Part shown: piece by piece, positions 58,617-64,000 of the stretch
How the letters are laid out: every line of letters starts with the position of its first letter
How positions within the stretch are numbered: the stretch's first letter is position 1
From: Edwardsiella anguillarum ET080813
Lineage (GTDB): Bacteria; Pseudomonadota; Gammaproteobacteria; Enterobacterales; Enterobacteriaceae
DNA: 64,000 nt
NCBI RefSeq assembly: GCF_000264765.2
Contig: NZ_CP006664.1
Location: 4,136,129 to 4,200,128 of the forward strand
Reading direction: 5' to 3'
The notes under the pieces: generated by a model
What the model was told of the DNA's origin: nothing
Databases searched by the model: none
Seen by the model: the letters and a program-made list of their open reading frames with translations, nothing else
Made by a program: the position numbers and the translations under genes

Positions 58617-59021
58617 TAACAGCACAGGCAACAGGAGAGAGACTATGTTAATCATCATCCCTAACCCAGCGTGTCAAGTGCCTGGCTGACACTCTCAAAG
58701 GGAACCAAGGTAAGCTGTAGCTAGATCGTGATGCTTGCTTATATGTGACGTAGCCCGATGCTGAAATGATGGGAGGTCATGGGGAGGCAAGTGAAACCAC
58801 GCCAGTACGCCAAGGAAAAAAGCAATCAAAAAGTGTATTAGCTCAGATTTTAACTGACACAATTCTAGCACAGAGCCAGACCTAATCTGACTGTCCGCTC
58901 TGTGCCAAAAGCAGACGTTTGTAATGCCACACAGCATCAATTAGAAGGGAGCAGCCCACCTAAACAGCCATGTCAGATATGAACCACTACTTGTAGCACC
59001 ACTACAAATTAGCTAAGCTCC
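58617..59021. other. Non-coding junction between gpA and the SIR2-HerA genes
   Basis: A 14-codon frame (M-L-I-I-I-P-N-P-A-C-Q-V-P-G) at 58645 has a good RBS, GGAGAGAGACT, and could be a P2-type small gene remnant. Nothing else coding is visible. The GC content falls across it, marking the left boundary of the defence cassette. Confidence 0.4.
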
Positions 59022-61061
59022 TCAAGTTTGCCAATCATCAGCTATCGCTTGCCAATTAACTTCACGAGGCTCTTCTGTAGTGTTAGACCACACGCTCCAA
59101 AAATCAGGATCGTCAGACTGAGGTCTTTGTTTTTCAGCAAGCTCTTTCATTCTAACTAAAACTGGAAGTTCAGAAGCCCATCCTAGTAAAATAGCATGCC
59201 GAGATGGTAGTGATGGCAACTCCCTCAATAACCCCCTCATATTATCGGGAACAAGTCTATGGACTTGCTCTTGATCTTTATCATTACTAATCCTATGCAA
59301 CAAAAAAGTATTACATTGAGATAACACAGTCGGAGATAGCTCTGAGGGTCTTTGGGAAGAAACCACAAGACCTAACCCAAATTTTCTCCCTTCACGAGCA
59401 ATCTTCTCAAACACTTTACAGCATATGTCAGAGACTGACTGCCCCTCACCATCTTCTTTGTAGCGTTTGATAAATGTATGAGCCTCCTCTGCAACCATAA
59501 CTGTTGGTAGTGGTTTTCCATTTATCCTTCGATAACGTTGTAGTGCTTCAAAAGTCACTCTGGAAATTACAGCAGTTACCAAATGTATTATTTCATTTGG
59601 AACTAGTGATAAGTCGATAACGGTTATAGAGCTTTGTCCATTTTTACCGAGAAAAGTGTCTAACCAATCAGTTAAAGTAATAGGATCTTTCGAGTCATCT
59701 GTTACTGCACTTATACGAGTATCACCTAGCATTGTTCGAATTCGAGTCAAAAGAAATTCCACGAATTGCTCTGTACCTGTTTCTTGAGCCAGAGCTTCAA
59801 GGTATGCGATAAAATCATCACCTTTAAAACGAATAGGAGCATCTTCACTTTTTGGAAGAAGCTCTTGTTCATCACCCCCAAACGCTGCATATGCAACTTT
59901 TAATTTATCAATTAGCTGATCAGTTTCGGAAATTTGAGGTTTTGCAGGCCACGTCGCTCCTGAGCGAGTAGAGAGATACATACTTATCGTACTTATTAGG
60001 TCATCGAGATGACTATTGCCAATTTTTTCTCTTAATGTGGAGAGGCTATTATTCCAAGATGTTAATGTATCAAAAAAACCTTTGGCATGGCCTCCATTTA
60101 CATATATATCGCCTTGGCTTGCCAAGCCCCTTATGGATATGAGAAGAATGCCACAGAAGTGTTTCACTTGGATTGTCACGTCATCTTCTGACAAAATTTC
60201 ATTTCTCATCGCCCTCAAAGTTCGACGTAGTAAAGGAAGTTGAACTTTTGAACTTGCTTGAGTGAAAGCAGCCCACTCAGAACTATTCCATAACCATGAT
60301 GGCACTTTAAGATCTATCTCTCCGTTACTAGTATGAGCTTCTACACGTAATAGCTTACCCTTGTATTTTGATTCTGGCCCGAATGCTCTACTGTACTCCC
60401 CATTTGGATCAAGTATTATGAATCGAGCATTTGGAGTTTTTTCCTGTTGTAAAACAGCATCTAAAGACCATTGAATTAAACCCGCCACCGAGCATGATTT
60501 ACCACTGCCTGTATTGCCTAAAACAGCGATATGTCGTCCAAAAAGTCTATCAGGATCCACTTTTATCTCCGCATTGTTAGCCAGGGGACTATCCCCTATT
60601 TTCACTCTCCTATTGTCACCTGATTCGATTATTGATCGTAATTGCCGGTCAGTAGGTAGGAGCACAGAGTCACCAACTGATGGAAAAACATCTGTCCCTC
60701 TTGTGAACTTGAAACCTTCTTTTTTTCTATCGACTCTCAATGTACCAATGGGATTGATACTGAGTTTTTTAAGTGGAAAAGGAAGATCTATCAAGCCAAA
60801 ATCTTGCAAGCCTCTTCTTTTAGGGTATGGAGAGTTCTCTACAGCAATCCATTCAACCTGTCCGACGAGAAAGCCATCATCACTACTGATCAGTACATAG
60901 CTATTTATTCTGGGGAAATTACGAGGTGAGCCACCTTGAAGTGATACTGAATCAGGGGAGTCAGTCTCTAAAGAAACTCTAATTTCATTAGGTGATACAA
61001 ATGCAACGGTTCCAATTCTTAATTGTTCTAATATTTCTATTGGTAAATAACTCATTGTCAT
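59022..61061 (-). CDS. HerA-type ATPase of a SIR2-HerA defence system
   Basis: 679 residues. The N-terminal HAS-barrel-like part is followed by Walker A L-G-N-T-G-S-G-K-S at about residues 181-189. Walker B lies in T-V-M-V-A-E-E-A-H-T-F, with the Q-R-P-S-E-L-S-P-T-V-L-S-Q-C-N motif beyond. These are hallmarks of HerA/FtsK-like hexameric ATPases (DUF87). In known SIR2-HerA systems the two proteins form one large complex that depletes NAD+ and degrades DNA upon infection. The start overlaps the SIR2 stop (ATGA). Confidence 0.93.
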   Translation of the reverse strand: MTMSYLPIEILEQLRIGTVAFVSPNEIRVSLETDSPDSVSLQGGSPRNFPRINSYVLISSDDGFLVGQVEWIAVENSPYPKRRGLQDFGLIDLPFPLKKLSINPIGTLRVDRKKEGFKFTRGTDVFPSVGDSVLLPTDRQLRSIIESGDNRRVKIGDSPLANNAEIKVDPDRLFGRHIAVLGNTGSGKSCSVAGLIQWSLDAVLQQEKTPNARFIILDPNGEYSRAFGPESKYKGKLLRVEAHTSNGEIDLKVPSWLWNSSEWAAFTQASSKVQLPLLRRTLRAMRNEILSEDDVTIQVKHFCGILLISIRGLASQGDIYVNGGHAKGFFDTLTSWNNSLSTLREKIGNSHLDDLISTISMYLSTRSGATWPAKPQISETDQLIDKLKVAYAAFGGDEQELLPKSEDAPIRFKGDDFIAYLEALAQETGTEQFVEFLLTRIRTMLGDTRISAVTDDSKDPITLTDWLDTFLGKNGQSSITVIDLSLVPNEIIHLVTAVISRVTFEALQRYRRINGKPLPTVMVAEEAHTFIKRYKEDGEGQSVSDICCKVFEKIAREGRKFGLGLVVSSQRPSELSPTVLSQCNTFLLHRISNDKDQEQVHRLVPDNMRGLLRELPSLPSRHAILLGWASELPVLVRMKELAEKQRPQSDDPDFWSVWSNTTEEPREVNWQAIADDWQT

Positions 61062-62470
61062 GCCTCGGTTCCTGTTGAACTACCTAATTCCTTAGACTGG
61101 ATAAATCCTCTTTGCTTGAGCAATTCAGCCATCTTTATTGATGCTTTATCAATGGCTGGTTTAGGCAAATAGTTATCAACTAAAATTTTTAGGTCTCCTA
61201 AATGATCTCCCATTAGCAAAGTAATCTGTGCTTTTCTTCCACTCTTACTAATGAAACTCATAATTCTTTGAAGTGGATCTCCGAAGGCAATTATGACTAT
61301 ATGAGTCGAAGGTACTGTAAGCATGTCTTCAATTACCCTGTTGATATGCTCATCACCAAAGCTATAGCCATAGGTAACTAATGTGCTGTTTGGACGACTA
61401 GTTGCTGCTGCTAGATCTCGAAATAGCTCAACATAAGGGTACTCGGCAGTTTCTCTGTCTTTTACTGAATTAGGGTAAATCATCAGTTTTTCATAGCTAT
61501 TGCTTTGATGACCTTCGGCTTCTAGAAACGGCTCAACAGAGCGTGCTCCAAAAGGTAAACCAAAGCGCCTAATCGCATTATTCTGTTCATGCCAATCAAG
61601 GGAACCATGGAGCTTAGTAAAACGTGCCACTCCCTCTAAATATCTTGGTTCGCCACGGATTCCTGGAGGATTATAATGATAATCAACTTCTAATCTTGAA
61701 GATCGAAACACTGGAGCAATACTTCCCACAAAGCGATCTATAAGTCTCAAACCAGCAAGCTCAGCACCTACTTCGATAATACGGTCATAGTTTGTTGTGA
61801 AAATATGTAACCTATCACGAGTAGCGGTTCTACTAGCAAAACTCATCAAGAAACTCACTAGATAATTGAAAGTTTCCTCTTTTCGCATTGGATCAGCAGT
61901 TTTAATCAAATACTCTCCGTTACTTACAGATTTTGAAAACTCACCCAAGCATCTAGAAAGCTCCCCTTTGAGTATATCCAACTCAGCTTTTAGATCTCTA
62001 TAAGCAACATAAGGAGATGGAGGATTTGCAGGCAGAGGGGTATTCAACACTGTCAGAATTTCGAATCCTTTAATAAGTTCATTAATAGTTCTAATTTGAT
62101 CTTCTATATTTCCTTTGCTGCGACCTGCAGCAAAGGCTGCCTGGGTAGAAAATGTGTCTATTTCTTTCTGACATACTGCTAGATCACTAATCCATCCCAT
62201 TCCAGCGGGAGTTGAATCTGTAGCCGACATTTGAATAGATGTGCTTAACCCCGCACCAATCAATAAATTTAAATGTTCAGATTGAAAGAGAGCTGTTAGC
62301 CAAGGTTCGATGTTTTGGCGCAATTTCTCAACTGATATTTCTGTGTTTTGTTCTCCCCATGCACAGTTCGCCGATAGGATAAAAGGATTGGAACCAGCCT
62401 GCTCGCTAGAGTTAGGCAATAGCTCAATAATTTCGGATACATTGCCAACCTTGATGCACTGAATAGTCAT
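61058..62470 (-). CDS. SIR2-like NADase of a SIR2-HerA defence system
   Basis: 470 residues from the ATG at 62470 with AAGAAG upstream. The SIR2-fold elements are L-L-I-G-A-G-L-S-T-S near residue 72, F-T-T-N-Y-D-R-I-I-E near 230, K-L-H-G-S-L-D-W near 290 and Y-G-Y-S-F-G-D-E-H-I-N near 370. These match SIR2-like defence proteins rather than deacetylases, because no zinc Cys quartet is present. It hydrolyses NAD+ in known systems. It is AT-rich compared with gpA, indicating recent gain. Confidence 0.93.
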   Translation of the reverse strand: MTIQCIKVGNVSEIIELLPNSSEQAGSNPFILSANCAWGEQNTEISVEKLRQNIEPWLTALFQSEHLNLLIGAGLSTSIQMSATDSTPAGMGWISDLAVCQKEIDTFSTQAAFAAGRSKGNIEDQIRTINELIKGFEILTVLNTPLPANPPSPYVAYRDLKAELDILKGELSRCLGEFSKSVSNGEYLIKTADPMRKEETFNYLVSFLMSFASRTATRDRLHIFTTNYDRIIEVGAELAGLRLIDRFVGSIAPVFRSSRLEVDYHYNPPGIRGEPRYLEGVARFTKLHGSLDWHEQNNAIRRFGLPFGARSVEPFLEAEGHQSNSYEKLMIYPNSVKDRETAEYPYVELFRDLAAATSRPNSTLVTYGYSFGDEHINRVIEDMLTVPSTHIVIIAFGDPLQRIMSFISKSGRKAQITLLMGDHLGDLKILVDNYLPKPAIDKASIKMAELLKQRGFIQSKELGSSTGTEA

Positions 62471-62810
62471 ATAATACACTTCTTTTATTTGTATGAGGAA
62501 AAATAGTGTTGTAGACGCAAACTAGAGTCACTAGTGTGATAACTTAATTTATTGAATTTCAACCTTACGCCTCATAAACGCCAAAAACTCTCTGGGCATC
62601 ATCAATAAAACTCCGATGTAATTAACCTGCTTTCTAAATTAGCATGGCAGAATAGAAATTAGATAGCACATATTTTTTTTGATTTCAAGATAGGGAGATG
62701 AGATAAGTGAGGCAGTCCAAATGTCATATGGATTACTTTACAAATTAATATAATTAAACTAATTTATAATACTGATGCACAATTAAAATTAATGGCTTTA
62801 TGAAAATATT
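62471..62810. other. AT-rich region upstream of the SIR2 gene
   Basis: No gene. It presumably holds the SIR2-HerA promoter on the minus strand. The composition is strongly AT-rich up to about 62810, where P2-type sequence resumes abruptly. Confidence 0.5.
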
Positions 62811-63092
62811 CTACCCCCTCTGCAGCAGCTCCAGCGCCATCTGCTTTTCCTCTGGCCCTAGCCGCTCGAACAGCAGCTTTAGGACACCGCTTTGCAGCCC
62901 GCTCGGCACCAGGGTATGGGAATAGGTCAGGTTCATCACCTAGGTATGGCCACACTCCAGGCGCGTACAGCGGTAGTAGGCATCGGCAAAATCATAGTTG
63001 TCGGTCTTCCAGACCGTCTTTTGGATAATCGCCGGCGCCCCGCAGCAGCGACATTTGATTTTTGTCTGCGCATCTCCATCCCCGCACACCAT
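62811..63092 (-). pseudogene. Ogr/Delta-type zinc-finger activator with an amber stop
   Basis: The frame from ATG at 63092 encodes K-C-R-C-C-G-A-P-A-I-I-Q-K, then Y-Y-R-C-T-R-L-E-C-G-H-T, then TAG (62942-62940), then V-M-N-L-T-Y-S-H-T-L-V-P-S. The C-x2-C and C-x4-C pairs are those of Ogr proteins, which activate P2 late genes. In the family the codon after G-H-T is usually Trp (TGG), so one G-to-A change would explain the stop. Late genes are gone, so loss of the activator makes sense. Confidence 0.75.
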
Positions 63093-63138
63093 GGCTATTA
63101 CGGTGAAATTTCACCCGTTTTTTTAACCAGGTCGCGAT

Positions 63139-63430
63139 TCACTGTGCTATCTGGGCATCATCATCAAACGTCAGGCTGAACGTCACCCGCCCAAGCCCCC
63201 CGATATCGGGATCGGCATTGACCCCCTCCATAATCAGGCGGTGCAGCGGGATCACCTCATCACGGTAGTACGCCTCGCGCGCCTTCAGTGGGTCACCCAG
63301 TCCGCCGGTATAAGTGAGATCGTTGATGCTACCCTGCACGATAACCGTCTTGCGATCGGCAGTGCGGCGCAGATAGAGAGAGGGTAAATAGAGAGAGGGT
63401 AAAACGTGCAGCCGGTTAATATGCCCCAGA
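63139..63430 (-). pseudogene. Truncated phage-like gene, C-terminal part
   Basis: The minus-strand frame reads I-N-R-L-H-V-L-P-S-L-Y-L-P-S-L-Y, then R-K-T-V-I-V-Q-G-S-I-N-D-L-T-Y, and ends V-T-F-S-L-T-F-D-D-D-A-Q-I-A-Q, 46 bp before ogr. The L-P-S-L-Y duplication comes from a 15-bp tandem repeat at 63373-63402. Upstream it is cut off by gpA-type sequence. By position ahead of ogr it should be a late tail gene, but I do not recognise the family. Confidence 0.45.
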
Positions 63431-63436
63431 TAGCTC

Positions 63437-63622
63437 GACCTGTTGGCGCGCGGCTACGTGGTCCGCCTGGAGGATGGCCGCACCTACCGCGCCAGCCGCA
63501 TCACGGGCGAACTGCTGGCGGTGACACACCTACCGCCGCTCAAGCATGCACCGGGACGTTTCAGAGAGCAGCGCTAGCGCGCCAACCACTGGGGTCCCCG
63601 TACGCTGGCCCAGCAGTGCAAG
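63437..63622 (+). pseudogene. Second, broken copy of the gpA C-terminal region
   Basis: About 185 bp are a close copy of 58264-58450: L-L-A-R-G-Y-V-V-R-L-E-D-G-R-T-Y, then R-A-S-R-I-T-G-E-L-L, then R-E-Q-R followed by TAG (63575-63577) where gpA has Trp (TGG). It is on the same strand as gpA. It shows that a second P2-like phage, or an inverted/duplicated segment of the same one, once lay here. Confidence 0.85.
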
Positions 63623-63698
63623 ATCCGAAACCCCGGAGCCTGCCGGGCACGAGGCTGCCATCACCGAGCGGGCGGCATCACTTATTGAAAGGATGAAA

Positions 63699-63726
63699 AG
63701 GGCTACATCACAGTAGCCCTATGGTT
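63699..63726 (-). terminator. Terminator of the YadA-like gene
   Basis: On the minus strand AGGGCTAC TGTGAT GTAGCCCTTTTC is an 8-bp perfect stem followed by T's. It begins right after the adhesin stop codon. Confidence 0.85.
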
Positions 63727-64000
63727 TTATTTAAAGCTATAGCTTGCACCGGCCCCAACGACGGCATATTTACCTGTTAAGGAAACACCGCCTTTAATCG
63801 CAACGCCAGACTCAAAGTATTTAGATGCTCCAACCGCAAATGCATTTTGGTTATCATAATAACCGTATCCGATACCAAGAGCGAAACCACCATCCATAGG
63901 CGTAGGAATATTAGTCATCGCGGCTACACCAGCAATACCTCTAGATGATACCTTTCTATTTTCTGTCGTCGCTCTCTCTAAGTCGTTAATACGATTATTC
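63727..64000 (-). CDS. YadA-type trimeric autotransporter adhesin, C-terminal anchor (runs off the right edge)
   Basis: 91 codons are visible up to the edge. A coiled-coil stalk end (I-N-D-L-E-R-A-T-T-E-N-R) leads into the membrane anchor: S-R-G-I-A-G-V-A-A-M-T-N-I-P, G-F-A-L-G-I-G-Y-G-Y-Y, N-A-F-A-V-G-A-S-K-Y-F, then strands ending V-V-G-A-G-A-S-Y-S-F-K with the aromatic C-terminal pattern. Three such chains form a 12-strand barrel that exports the passenger. The bulk of the protein is outside the window. Confidence 0.92.
   Translation of the reverse strand, partial: NNRINDLERATTENRKVSSRGIAGVAAMTNIPTPMDGGFALGIGYGYYDNQNAFAVGASKYFESGVAIKGGVSLTGKYAVVGAGASYSFK

Larger units (their letters stand above)
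49899..63720. mobile_element. Reduced P2-like prophage carrying defence genes
   Basis: Integrase beside the attachment repeat, a repressor/Cox pair, small early genes and a gpA replication endonuclease follow the P2 order. All head and tail genes are missing. After gpA comes a SIR2-HerA pair, then broken ogr and gpA remnants. The right boundary is set by the terminator of the YadA-like gene; no further copy of the attachment repeat is visible. Confidence 0.75.

Noticed and set aside
58695..58940. 81-residue minus-strand ORF between gpA and HerA
   Set aside because: No RBS and no recognisable domain; composition looks non-coding.
63406..63696. Plus-strand 96-codon ORF at the right end
   Set aside because: It reads the gpA remnant in a different frame; the homologous frame has an amber stop.

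Overview
The window reads as an Enterobacterales chromosome segment that has taken up several mobile elements. The genus is not determined. The outer ends look chromosomal: a type VI secretion operon (tssB-tssC-tssK, minus strand, 1-2813) on the left and the C-terminal anchor of a YadA-type trimeric autotransporter (63727-64000, running off the edge) on the right. Phage genes most like those of lambda, Shigella phage SfV, Mu and P2 support an enterobacterial host.

Layout. (1) 1-2820: T6SS. (2) About 3130-4591: decayed right end of an older lambdoid prophage (ParB-like and DUF4224 pseudogenes, the first interrupted by sixteen copies of a hexanucleotide) plus an intact-looking hok/mok toxin locus. 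(3) 4592-49898: a largely complete prophage of about 45 kb, bounded by 125-bp perfect direct repeats that carry the 3' half of a tRNA-Leu(UAA) gene. It combines a lambda-type head and packaging module (TerS, TerL, gpW, portal, S49 protease, acidic scaffold-like protein, gpD, gpE) with a Mu/SfV-type contractile tail, lambda-type lysis genes (S, R, Rz/Rz1), Q, P/O replication genes with iterons inside O, a Rha/YmfL/Cro/CI immunity region, and a right end of small early genes followed by ParB-like protein, DUF4224 protein and integrase. (4) 49899 to about 63700: a P2-like element cut down to integrase, repressor, Cox-like protein, small early genes and the gpA replication endonuclease. No capsid or tail genes remain; in their place sit a SIR2-HerA pair and broken ogr and gpA fragments.

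The cargo stands out. The lambdoid prophage carries an O-antigen-type acyltransferase beside the tail fibre, an NYN-domain ribonuclease-like gene with a structured leader opposite the late-operon leader, a BrnT/BrnA toxin-antitoxin pair, and a 988-codon four-helix membrane protein convergent with a 557-codon P-loop ATPase just beyond cI. The P2-like remnant carries RnlA/RnlB and SIR2-HerA, both known antiphage systems. hok/mok lies beside the left attachment repeat. The whole is a tandem prophage array at one tRNA gene that has become a defence and toxin-antitoxin island.

Regulation visible in the sequence: three 16-bp operators in front of cI and two more behind its terminator over a putative pL, a tR'-like terminator downstream of Q, a T TTT TTG slippery site for the tail assembly chaperone, 12-bp-spaced repeats upstream of terS that look like a cosB site, and several strong hairpin terminators. 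All product names come from reading the translated sequence without database searches.
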